Of a stretch of DNA of 33,947 nt, positions 9,394-16,501 are shown in pieces. Origin of the DNA: an uncultured Clostridia bacterium (GTDB lineage: Bacteria > Bacillota > Clostridia > Christensenellales > Borkfalkiaceae); NCBI GenBank assembly GCA_944363045.1, contig CALVTT010000016.1:1-33947 (forward strand), in the 5' to 3' direction. The notes under the pieces are model-generated. The model made no database searches, was not told where the DNA came from, and was given only the letters and a program-made list of their open reading frames with translations. The translations under genes and the position numbers were made by a program. How positions within the stretch are numbered: the first letter of the stretch is position 1; each line of letters opens with the position of its first letter.

Positions 9394-9422
9394 TTGACAA
9401 GCAATAGAGGATATGCTATAAT
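9394..9422 (+). promoter_or_regulatory. Consensus sigma-A promoter of the rbsK-lacI-transporter operon
   Basis: TTGACA (9394-9399), a 17-bp spacer and TATAAT (9417-9422), with TGC just before the -10 box (extended -10). The region upstream (9340-9390) is A/T-rich and could serve as an UP element. The predicted start of transcription is about 9429. Such a strong promoter normally needs repression, which fits the operator directly downstream. Confidence 0.92.
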
Positions 9423-9431
9423 CAGGCCAAG

Positions 9432-9443
9432 TAAAACGTTTTA
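9432..9443. promoter_or_regulatory. LacI-family operator overlapping the transcription start
   Basis: TAAAACGTTTTA is a perfect 12-bp palindrome with a central CG, the typical form of LacI/GalR-family sites. It sits about +3 to +14 relative to the predicted start, where binding would block initiation. The second gene of the operon is a LacI-family regulator, so autoregulation is the simplest reading. Confidence 0.82.
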
Positions 9444-9475
9444 ATAAATCGCTTCACTATGTTTGGGGTGTAAAA

Positions 9476-10396
9476 ATGCGTATTTATATCGTCGGAAGTT
9501 TGAATATGGATCTCGTGATCCGTGCGGCGCGTGTGCCTCAAGGCGGCGAAACGATCCTGGGGGAAGGCTTTCTGAGCAACCCGGGCGGAAAGGGCGCCAA
9601 TCAGGCGGTGGCTGTGGCAAAGCTCGGGGGAGAAGCTTATATGGTCGGCTGTGTCGGTCGGGAATTCGGCGCCGACCTTCTCGAAACGCTGCAAAAGTAC
9701 GGCGTTCATGCCGATCATGTGCGGAGGGAGACCGACATTTCGAGCGGTATTGCGGTGATCATCGTTGCCGGCGGAGACAATCGGATCATCCTCGATACCG
9801 CCTCCAACGGGCGGACGGACGAAGCGCTCGTCGACTGCGCGTTTGCCGATGCAAAGGAGGGGGACTATCTTCTGGTGCAGCTCGAGATCGGGCTTCCCAC
9901 GGTCGCCTATGCGCTGAAGGAAGCGAAAAAGCGCGGTATGATCACGGTGCTCAATCCCGCTCCTGCCGCTAAGCTCCCTCAAGCGCTGCATGCCGACTGC
10001 GATTGGTTCGTCCCCAACCAGACAGAGGCGCAATTTTATACGGGGATCTATCCATCGGATGAGGAAAGCATCCGGGAATGCGCGGAAAAATTGGGAAAGC
10101 TGGGCGTAAAGAATGTGCTCATCACGCTGGGGACGGACGGTTCCGCAAGCGTGAGCAAGGGCGTGTTCCGCCGCGTCGATCCCGTCCCGGCCGCTGCCGT
10201 CGATACGACTGCGGCGGGCGATACCTATGTGGGCGCGTTTGTGACCCGCCTTTCCGAGGGGGCGGAGATCGAGACGGCTATGCACTTTGCAAGTACGGCG
10301 TCCGCACTCACCGTAACGCGCAGGGGAGCGCAGTGCGCCATCCCGCTGAGGGCGGAGGTGGAGGCTTATGCGAAGGAGCAGGGGGTCATCATATGA
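9476..10396 (+). CDS. rbsK: Ribokinase (PfkB family)
   Basis: A 306-residue PfkB-family sugar kinase. It shows the substrate motif GGKGANQA (about 38-45), NPAP (about 161-164), NQTEA (about 179-183), and the C-terminal ATP/anion-hole signature DTTAAGDTYVGAF with the catalytic Asp. The overall pattern fits ribokinase (D-ribose to ribose 5-phosphate using ATP) better than fructokinase or adenosine kinase; 2-deoxyribose or another furanose cannot be excluded. A GGGGTG sequence lies upstream. The stop overlaps the lacI start as ATGA, which indicates translational coupling. As the first gene under the LacI-type operator it should be induced with the transporter and the nucleoside-hydrolase gene, suggesting that the imported substrate finally yields a ribose-like sugar. 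Confidence 0.9.
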   Translation: MRIYIVGSLNMDLVIRAARVPQGGETILGEGFLSNPGGKGANQAVAVAKLGGEAYMVGCVGREFGADLLETLQKYGVHADHVRRETDISSGIAVIIVAGGDNRIILDTASNGRTDEALVDCAFADAKEGDYLLVQLEIGLPTVAYALKEAKKRGMITVLNPAPAAKLPQALHADCDWFVPNQTEAQFYTGIYPSDEESIRECAEKLGKLGVKNVLITLGTDGSASVSKGVFRRVDPVPAAAVDTTAAGDTYVGAFVTRLSEGAEIETAMHFASTASALTVTRRGAQCAIPLRAEVEAYAKEQGVII

Positions 10397-11427
10397 AGGA
10401 AGCAAGAAAAAAAGTAACGATCAAGGATGTTGCGCTTCGTGCGGGGGTGTCTCCGACCACCGTATCCATGGTGCTCAACGGGAAGGACGCCGCATTGCCG
10501 GAAAACACCCGCAGGCGTGTGCGGACAGCGGTATCCGAACTGAATTACAGCGCCGATGCCCTCGCGAGGGCGCTCGTCACCCGAAAGACCAATATTATCG
10601 GCGTCGTCATCCCCGATATTTCCAACGCCTTCTTTTCCGAAGCCGTTCGCCACATCCAGGTGGAGATCGCGCGGTTCGGATATGACATCATCCTGTGCAA
10701 CAGCGAAGAGCGGGCGGAAAACGATTACCGCTACATCAACCTGCTTGCGGGAAGAAATGTGGACGGGCTCATCCTGACGCCGAGCGCCGAAGCGTTTACG
10801 GCGGAGAATGCGGAAAAAATGCGTCAGCTTCTGGCAGGGCTGCACATCCCCTATTTGTTCTTTGACCGCTATTATCCCGACGAGGGGGTCCGCGTCGCGG
10901 TGGACAACGAGGCAAGCAGCTATGCCGCAACGCAGTATCTCCTCGAAAACGGCCACGAAAGGATAGGGGTTGTCGCGGGGCCGCTGACGCTCAACAGCAG
11001 CAGGAACCGTCTCAAAGGCGTGTGCAGGGCTCTTGCGGAGCGGGGGCTGAGTTTGCCGGACGAGCTCGTATTTGAAGGGAAATACGATTTTGCGACCGGA
11101 GTGGACGGGGGAACGGCGCTGCTCAAAAAGGACATCACCGCGATCTTTGCCTTCAGCGATATGCAGGCATACGGCGTTTACGAGAGCGCGAAGCGGGCGG
11201 GGAAGCGCATTCCCGACGATATTTCCGTGATGGGGTTCGATGATAATATCTACTCCTCCGTGCTGGAAGTTCCGCTTTCCACGATGCGCCAGCCGGTGGA
11301 GACCATCGCGAAAGAGGTTTGCCGTGCCATCCTTGCGCTCGTCGAGGAGAAAGACATGGAGACGCCGCTCTGCTGTCCCGCACGATTGGTGCGCCGCTCG
11401 AGCGTGTCCGATCTCACAAAAGCCTGA
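10393..11427 (+). CDS. LacI-family transcriptional regulator
   Basis: A 344-residue LacI/GalR-family repressor. The N-terminus carries the DNA-binding helix-turn-helix and hinge (VTIKDVALRAGVSPTTVS at 8-25, then LNY.ADALARAL), followed by a periplasmic-binding-protein-like effector domain (IIGVVIPDISNAFFSE onward; GFDDN and the C-terminal TMRQP motif). The frame is open upstream into rbsK, but the ATGA overlap with the rbsK stop and the start of homology fix the start at 10393. The likely target is the palindrome at 9432-9443. The effector is unknown; from the gene context a ribose-like sugar or oligosaccharide is plausible. Confidence 0.92.
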   Translation: MKEARKKVTIKDVALRAGVSPTTVSMVLNGKDAALPENTRRRVRTAVSELNYSADALARALVTRKTNIIGVVIPDISNAFFSEAVRHIQVEIARFGYDIILCNSEERAENDYRYINLLAGRNVDGLILTPSAEAFTAENAEKMRQLLAGLHIPYLFFDRYYPDEGVRVAVDNEASSYAATQYLLENGHERIGVVAGPLTLNSSRNRLKGVCRALAERGLSLPDELVFEGKYDFATGVDGGTALLKKDITAIFAFSDMQAYGVYESAKRAGKRIPDDISVMGFDDNIYSSVLEVPLSTMRQPVETIAKEVCRAILALVEEKDMETPLCCPARLVRRSSVSDLTKA

Positions 11428-11440
11428 AAAAAGTTTTTTT

Positions 11441-11487
11441 GCAAGGGGCGCCCCTTGCTTCCTGCAATTCCCTGTCGGAATTGCAGG
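11441..11487 (+). other. Two adjacent hairpins between lacI and the permease genes
   Basis: GCAAGGGGCGCCCCTTGC (11441-11458) is a perfect palindrome, and CCTGCAATTCC (11461-11471) pairs exactly with 11477-11487 around a five-base loop. Neither is followed by a run of T. No promoter was found between lacI and the permease gene, so these are probably structures in the operon mRNA that set relative expression of kinase/repressor and transporter. Confidence 0.6.
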
Positions 11488-11517
11488 AGAAATAAAATTT
11501 ACGGGAGGGAAAATGGT

Positions 11518-12510
11518 ATGGTCGATGAAATATTGACGCGGACGGAGAGCGAAGCGGAAACGTCGGACAATACGGCACAAAAGGGCGACCGGAAAATACG
11601 CAAGCCCTGGACGGGGAATGATTGGGTGCTCGTGGGGATGGCATCTTTGAGCGTCATCTTTTTGGCGGTATTTGCATATGCGCCGTTGTACGGGCTGATC
11701 CTTGCGTTCAAGGACGGGGACGGCTGGCTGAATATCTCTCAGGCGATCTCCGTAGCCGACTGGTGCGAATTTGACAATTTCATTGCATTTTTTGAAGATC
11801 CCGACTTTTGGGATATCATCCTGAACACGTTGGGGCTCAATCTTCTGCAGCTTCTCATCAATTTCCCGCTCCCCATCTTGTTTGCGGTATTCACGGCGGA
11901 GCTGATGAGCGATCAATATAAGAAATTTGTGCAGACGGTCACATTTTTCCCTCATTTTATCTCATGGGCGGTTTACGGCGGCATTTTCCTGAGCCTGTTT
12001 GCATTGGATACGGGTCTTCCCGCGCTGCTGCAGCAGTGGGGGCTTACCGATTCCAAGGTGGATATCCTCGGCGACCCCGATTACTTCTGGTGGATCATTA
12101 TCGGGACATCGCTCCTCAAGGGGATGGGCTGGGGTTCCGTCATCTATGTCGCGGCGATCGCGGCGATCCCGCAGGAGCTCTACGAGGCGGCCAAGATGGA
12201 CGGAGCAAACCGCTTCCACAAGATCGCCTATATCACGATCCCGTCGATCGCACCGACCATCACCCTGTTCTTCATCCTCTCGGTGAGCGGCCTGCTCAAC
12301 AACGGCATCGAACACCTGCTCGTCTTCCAGAATACGAGCAACATCGAACGCAGCGAAGTCCTCGATACTTATATTTACAAGTACGGTATCCCGGATTTCC
12401 GTTACAGCTATGCGACGGCGATCGGGCTCCTCAAATCGATCGTTTCGCTCTTCCTGCTCGTCTCGGGCAACTGGGTCTGCAAAAAAATCAGCGGAAAGGG
12501 GATCTATTGA
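11518..12510 (+). CDS. ABC sugar transporter permease, LplB type
   Basis: A 330-residue inner-membrane permease with about six hydrophobic segments. The cytoplasmic EAA loop, which contacts the ATPase, is visible as ELYEAAKMDGANRFHKI (about 220-236). The N-terminal 40 residues are polar and probably cytoplasmic. The start is set by GGGAGGG about 9 bases upstream; longer reading frames upstream run through the hairpins and are unlikely. The order permease, permease, binding protein is that of LplB-YtcP-LplA importers (CUT1-like) of Bacillota, which carry oligosaccharides, often uronate-, rhamnose- or pentose-containing. It forms the membrane channel with the next gene product. Confidence 0.92.
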   Translation: MVDEILTRTESEAETSDNTAQKGDRKIRKPWTGNDWVLVGMASLSVIFLAVFAYAPLYGLILAFKDGDGWLNISQAISVADWCEFDNFIAFFEDPDFWDIILNTLGLNLLQLLINFPLPILFAVFTAELMSDQYKKFVQTVTFFPHFISWAVYGGIFLSLFALDTGLPALLQQWGLTDSKVDILGDPDYFWWIIIGTSLLKGMGWGSVIYVAAIAAIPQELYEAAKMDGANRFHKIAYITIPSIAPTITLFFILSVSGLLNNGIEHLLVFQNTSNIERSEVLDTYIYKYGIPDFRYSYATAIGLLKSIVSLFLLVSGNWVCKKISGKGIY

Positions 12511-12511
12511 C

Positions 12512-13651
12512 ATGATGGAAAAACTGACCGATCTTTACAGCGATGCCTATCATCGCTTCAAAAAAGCCATCTTTCTCTTTGCGGGTGCGATCGTGCTGGG
12601 GACGCTCGTCTTTGCCTACCTTTCCCATGTGCAGATCGACGGGGGAACGGAACAGGTCTACGTTACGCTCGATGTGCTGTTCTACATCTTCTGCGGGCTG
12701 CTTCCCGTTGCGGCGGCGGGCGTCGGATGCTTTGTCTATGTGTACTGTAAGCGGCAGAAGGTCTGGCTCTCCCGTTTCAGGAAGAGCAAGCTCAACCGCC
12801 GCGTCGGGGTGTTCGATATCGTCCTTGCTGTGATCATCGGGCTCTTCTGCATCCTCTGCATTTACCCGATCGTCTACGTCCTTGCGGGCAGCTTCAATCA
12901 GGGGGCGGATTATTCGATCGGCGGCGTCTGGATCCTTCCCCGCGTGTTTACCTTTGAAAACTATGCGGTCGTCCTCAAAGATACAGATTTCTGGACGAGC
13001 TACGGGGTCACGATCGCCCGTACCGTGCTCGGAACTGCGTTGGCGCTCGTCTTTACCGCCATCGTCGCCTATGCGATGAGCCGCCCCAACTTAAAATTCA
13101 AAAAGACCTTCTACGCGATCAACCTGTTTACGATGTTTTTCTCGGGCGGGCTCGTCCCTTACTTCCTCATCATCAAGAGCGTCGGGCTCTACGATAACTT
13201 TTTGGTGTACATTATCCCGAGCCTCTATTCCGTCTACAACATGATCGTGCTGCAGAGCGGGTTTGCATCGATCAGTTCGGATATCCACGACGCCGCACTC
13301 ATTGACGGCGCGGGGGAGTTCCGCATCTGGTGGCAGATCTATATGCCGCTCTCCAAACCCGTTCTTGCCACCATCGTGCTGTGGCTGGCGGTCGGGCATT
13401 GGAACAGCTATTTTGATACGATGATCTATACCAACAGTGAGGAATTGCAGTCGCTGCAGTATTTCCTGCTCAAAGCGGTGCAGACCTCTTCCATGACGGA
13501 GGGGATGCCGCCCGAGATGATGGAACGGCTCTCTTCCCAGACACTTTCGCTCGCAGCGATCATCCTATCCATCATTCCCGTCTTCTGTTTCTTCCCGCTC
13601 ATCAGGAAGAACTTCGCGTCGGGGATCATGGTGGGGTCGTTGAAGGGATAA
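12512..13651 (+). CDS. ABC sugar transporter permease, YtcP type, with N-terminal extension
   Basis: A 379-residue permease. From about residue 95 it follows the YtcP/CUT1 pattern: hydrophobic segments and the EAA loop DIHDAALIDGAGEFRIW. Unusually, about 90 extra residues precede it with two more predicted membrane segments (about 19-38 and 52-79) and a basic stretch (80-97). The ATG at 12512 is one base after the previous gene with AAGGGG upstream; ATG 12515 is an equally possible start. It pairs with the preceding permease, and its role is import of oligosaccharides delivered by the downstream binding protein. What the extension does is unknown. Confidence 0.9.
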   Translation: MMEKLTDLYSDAYHRFKKAIFLFAGAIVLGTLVFAYLSHVQIDGGTEQVYVTLDVLFYIFCGLLPVAAAGVGCFVYVYCKRQKVWLSRFRKSKLNRRVGVFDIVLAVIIGLFCILCIYPIVYVLAGSFNQGADYSIGGVWILPRVFTFENYAVVLKDTDFWTSYGVTIARTVLGTALALVFTAIVAYAMSRPNLKFKKTFYAINLFTMFFSGGLVPYFLIIKSVGLYDNFLVYIIPSLYSVYNMIVLQSGFASISSDIHDAALIDGAGEFRIWWQIYMPLSKPVLATIVLWLAVGHWNSYFDTMIYTNSEELQSLQYFLLKAVQTSSMTEGMPPEMMERLSSQTLSLAAIILSIIPVFCFFPLIRKNFASGIMVGSLKG

Positions 13652-13672
13652 AACAATTCAGGAGGAATGATC

Positions 13673-15547
13673 ATGAAAGGGAGAAGATTACTGACAAGTT
13701 TTTTGGCTGCCGTGTGTGCGGGGGTGTTTGTGCTTCCCGCGGCGGCGTGCGGCGGCGGGAATATGCCGCCGATCGGTGACGACGGGATGGCCGAGCTCAC
13801 CTACCCCGATTTCGAGGAGACGCCGTCCGACAAAAACAGTTGGGAATATATTCCCGAAGACAACGATATGACGATCGAATGGTACGTCGATGTATCGAGC
13901 TGGCCCATCCCCGCCGAGAACGACGTGCTCCGTAAGATCAAGGAAGAGACGGGCATCTCCATCCATTTTACGACGCCCGTGCAGGATGACGGACAGAAAC
14001 TCGCCACCATTATTGCGGGGGACGATCTCCCGGACATCATTTCGACCATGACTTCCAAGACGCAGACGCTTGCGTCGCTCGCACAGCAGGGATATGTCTA
14101 CGACATCAATACGCTTGCCGAAAAGTGGGCGCCTACGCTCTTTGAGAATGTGCCCGAGGATGTGATGGAGTGGTGGGCATACGGGAACGGAAAGACGTAC
14201 GGCATCCCCAATCACTACTACAGCTACGAGGATATCCCCGAAGGGGAGCAGCTTCAGCCGAACGGCGGGATGATGGTCAGGAAAGATCTGTTCGACGCAT
14301 GGCAGGCGCACGCCGAGGAAATGGCGGACGATAGCGGCATGATCTCGTACGAAGCGCTCGACGGCTCGACAAAGAGCGTCGAATGGCAGGGCTATATCAC
14401 GACGCCGGAGGGATTCAAAGAGGCCGCTTCCTGGGTGATGGGCAAGTATTACGGGTCAGGCAAAGGCCAGATCACGACGGCGCTGCAGCTTTCGCAGTTC
14501 ACCGATCAGGGCAATGCTTCTCTGGAATGGCTGGCGCAGTTCTTTGCGATCCCCTTCGAAACGCAGGACGGAGAATACGAGTATCGTTTTACGCAGGAAG
14601 AGTATGCGGGGATGCTGTATTGGCTCAACGATCTGTGCTCGACGCGCGTCGGCGGGAACACGCTCATCTCGCGCGATAATTTCACGCAGACATACGACGG
14701 CGTCGGCAGCGTGATCGCAGGCGGAAAGGCATTCGCGACGCTCGCCACCCCGCAGGACTATCAGATGCACTTCGCCACGGCGAAAGACGACGGCTATGAA
14801 TACGTCAGTATGTACATCACCAACTCGAACGGCGACGCTCCCGTGCTGGCAGATATCCGCGGCTATGGTTATCTCATGAACATGATCACGACCGACTGTG
14901 AGCGCCCCGATCTCGTCATCAAACTGTTCGACTATCTCTCGAGCGAAGAAGGGCAGCGCCTTGTCTGTTTCGGCGTGGAAGGGGAGTCGTGGAACTGGAC
15001 GGACGAGGAGGAGCCAAAGATCGCCTATACCGAAGACTATCTGGCGCTCAAGGGAACGCAGGGCGCGGCGGATCTCGGCCTGATGACGATGGATCTTCTG
15101 CTCAACTATCAGTATTACGATAACGTTCAGCCGCGCACCGACCACGGAAAGACGGAGGCGGAAGTGTTCCGTTCCAATCTCAAGCGCCCGCTTTCCGTCT
15201 ATGCTTACGATTATAACCTGACGCACTTCGTCGTGGATGCCACGGACGAGAGATTCCAGGAATACAACAACGCCCTGACGCGCATCAACGCGCTGATCGG
15301 GCAGCAGACGACCAAGATCCTGCAGGCGGCTTCCCGATCCGAAGCGGAGCAGATCTATCAGCAGACGGTGGAGCTTCTTGAAAAACGCAATCTGGCTCTG
15401 GTGATCGAACTCAATTCCGAGGCGTATCGGGCGACGAAGGAAAAGCTCGGGATCACCGTTGCGTGGCCCGCATGGCAGGAAGGCTATGTCGATCCCCTTG
15501 ACAGGACGCAGCCCAACGGCGACCTCAGTCTGTATCGTACCTATTGA
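13673..15547 (+). CDS. ABC transporter solute-binding lipoprotein, LplA type
   Basis: A 624-residue extracellular sugar-binding lipoprotein: basic N-terminus, hydrophobic stretch and Cys26 after PAAA, then a Gly-rich linker. The body resembles the large LplA/extracellular solute-binding family 1 proteins used with LplB/YtcP permeases, and is longer than many family members (around 500). AGGAGG at 13660-13665 is 7 bases before ATG 13673; the ATG at 13667 is too close to it. Aromatic-rich segments (for example VEWWAYGNGKTYG-like region near 165) suit oligosaccharide binding. It captures the ligand outside the cell and hands it to the two permeases encoded upstream. Confidence 0.9.
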   Translation: MKGRRLLTSFLAAVCAGVFVLPAAACGGGNMPPIGDDGMAELTYPDFEETPSDKNSWEYIPEDNDMTIEWYVDVSSWPIPAENDVLRKIKEETGISIHFTTPVQDDGQKLATIIAGDDLPDIISTMTSKTQTLASLAQQGYVYDINTLAEKWAPTLFENVPEDVMEWWAYGNGKTYGIPNHYYSYEDIPEGEQLQPNGGMMVRKDLFDAWQAHAEEMADDSGMISYEALDGSTKSVEWQGYITTPEGFKEAASWVMGKYYGSGKGQITTALQLSQFTDQGNASLEWLAQFFAIPFETQDGEYEYRFTQEEYAGMLYWLNDLCSTRVGGNTLISRDNFTQTYDGVGSVIAGGKAFATLATPQDYQMHFATAKDDGYEYVSMYITNSNGDAPVLADIRGYGYLMNMITTDCERPDLVIKLFDYLSSEEGQRLVCFGVEGESWNWTDEEEPKIAYTEDYLALKGTQGAADLGLMTMDLLLNYQYYDNVQPRTDHGKTEAEVFRSNLKRPLSVYAYDYNLTHFVVDATDERFQEYNNALTRINALIGQQTTKILQAASRSEAEQIYQQTVELLEKRNLALVIELNSEAYRATKEKLGITVAWPAWQEGYVDPLDRTQPNGDLSLYRTY

Positions 15548-15559
15548 GAGAGGGCGTGT

Positions 15560-16456
15560 ATGAAGAAAGTCATTTTTGATACGGATATCGGCGACGACAT
15601 CGACGACGCGTTTGCGCTCGCCGCACTCGCCGCCGAACCGGAGGCAGAACTGCTCGGCGTTACGACCGTCTATCGGAATACGGCGCAGCGCGCCCGGCTT
15701 GCGCAGAAGCTCTTAGAGGCGGCGGGAAGGGCGGAAGTGCCCGTCTTTGCGGGGGAGGGCATCCCCATCAAGCAGCCGATCGGCCTTTTTGCGTGGGAGG
15801 AAGGCCCTTCCCCCGAGCAGAAGCCCGTCTGCCAATGGAGTGAAGAATACGCCGCTTTTCCCGTCCGGACGGATGCGGTCGGATTTTTGGCGGAGAGCGC
15901 GAAGAGATGGGGGGAAGATCTCATCTTGTTTGCGGTCGGGCCGCTCATCAATCTCGCGCGTGCGATCGAACGCTTCCCCGACGATATGAAGCGCATCGGC
16001 GCCATCTATACGATGGGGGGAAGATTTATGCAGAAGGAGGCCGAGTGGAATATCCTCTGCGATCCGGAGGCGGCGGAGATCGTCTACTCCTCGGGGATCC
16101 CCGTCTATGCGGTCGGCCTTGACGTGACGCTGCGCTGCACGCTGGAGAACGGGCTTTTGGAGCGTGTCTCGGCATCGGAGCGGGAGACGAATCGTACCCT
16201 CGCACTGTGGTTTGACCGTTGGTCGAAGCATTTCGGTTTCGCCAAGAGCGTCATGCACGATCCGCTCGCGGTGGCAAGTGCCTTTTTGCCGGTCTGCCGC
16301 TTTGAGAGGAGGTATGTCCGCGCAGATCTTGAAAGCGAACGCGGGGCGTTTTTGACGGAGCGTACCGAGAAGGCGGGGTATTCCCCCGTAAACGTTGCCG
16401 TAGACGTCGACAGAGAAATGTTCTACGATTGGCTCGTGTCGCGTATCGGCTGTTGA
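15560..16456 (+). CDS. Nucleoside hydrolase (inosine-uridine-preferring N-ribohydrolase family)
   Basis: A 298-residue cytoplasmic protein of the calcium-dependent nucleoside hydrolase fold. Visible family features: the N-terminal Asp cluster FDTDIGDDIDDA (residues 6-17) for Ca2+ and ribose binding, VGPLINLA, YTMGGRF, NILCDPEAA, GLDVT, and the C-terminal MHDPLAVA with the metal-binding Asp. Known members cleave the N-glycosidic bond of ribonucleosides to base and ribose; related enzymes in catabolic clusters may have other substrates. It follows the binding-protein gene by 12 bp with GAGAGAGGG upstream. In this operon its free ribose could feed ribokinase, but the reason for a nucleoside hydrolase beside GH43 enzymes and an oligosaccharide importer is not evident. 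Confidence 0.9.
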   Translation: MKKVIFDTDIGDDIDDAFALAALAAEPEAELLGVTTVYRNTAQRARLAQKLLEAAGRAEVPVFAGEGIPIKQPIGLFAWEEGPSPEQKPVCQWSEEYAAFPVRTDAVGFLAESAKRWGEDLILFAVGPLINLARAIERFPDDMKRIGAIYTMGGRFMQKEAEWNILCDPEAAEIVYSSGIPVYAVGLDVTLRCTLENGLLERVSASERETNRTLALWFDRWSKHFGFAKSVMHDPLAVASAFLPVCRFERRYVRADLESERGAFLTERTEKAGYSPVNVAVDVDREMFYDWLVSRIGC

Positions 16457-16501
16457 AATCGATCGGGCTTGCCCCGAAGATATGATATTGGAGGTAATCA
16501 G

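Noticed and set aside
11493..11498. TAAAAT as a possible -10 box before the permease genes
   Set aside because: No -35 box or TGn at the right distance.
11455..11517. Upstream extension of the LplB-type permease frame
   Set aside because: It runs through two hairpins and has no ribosome binding site.
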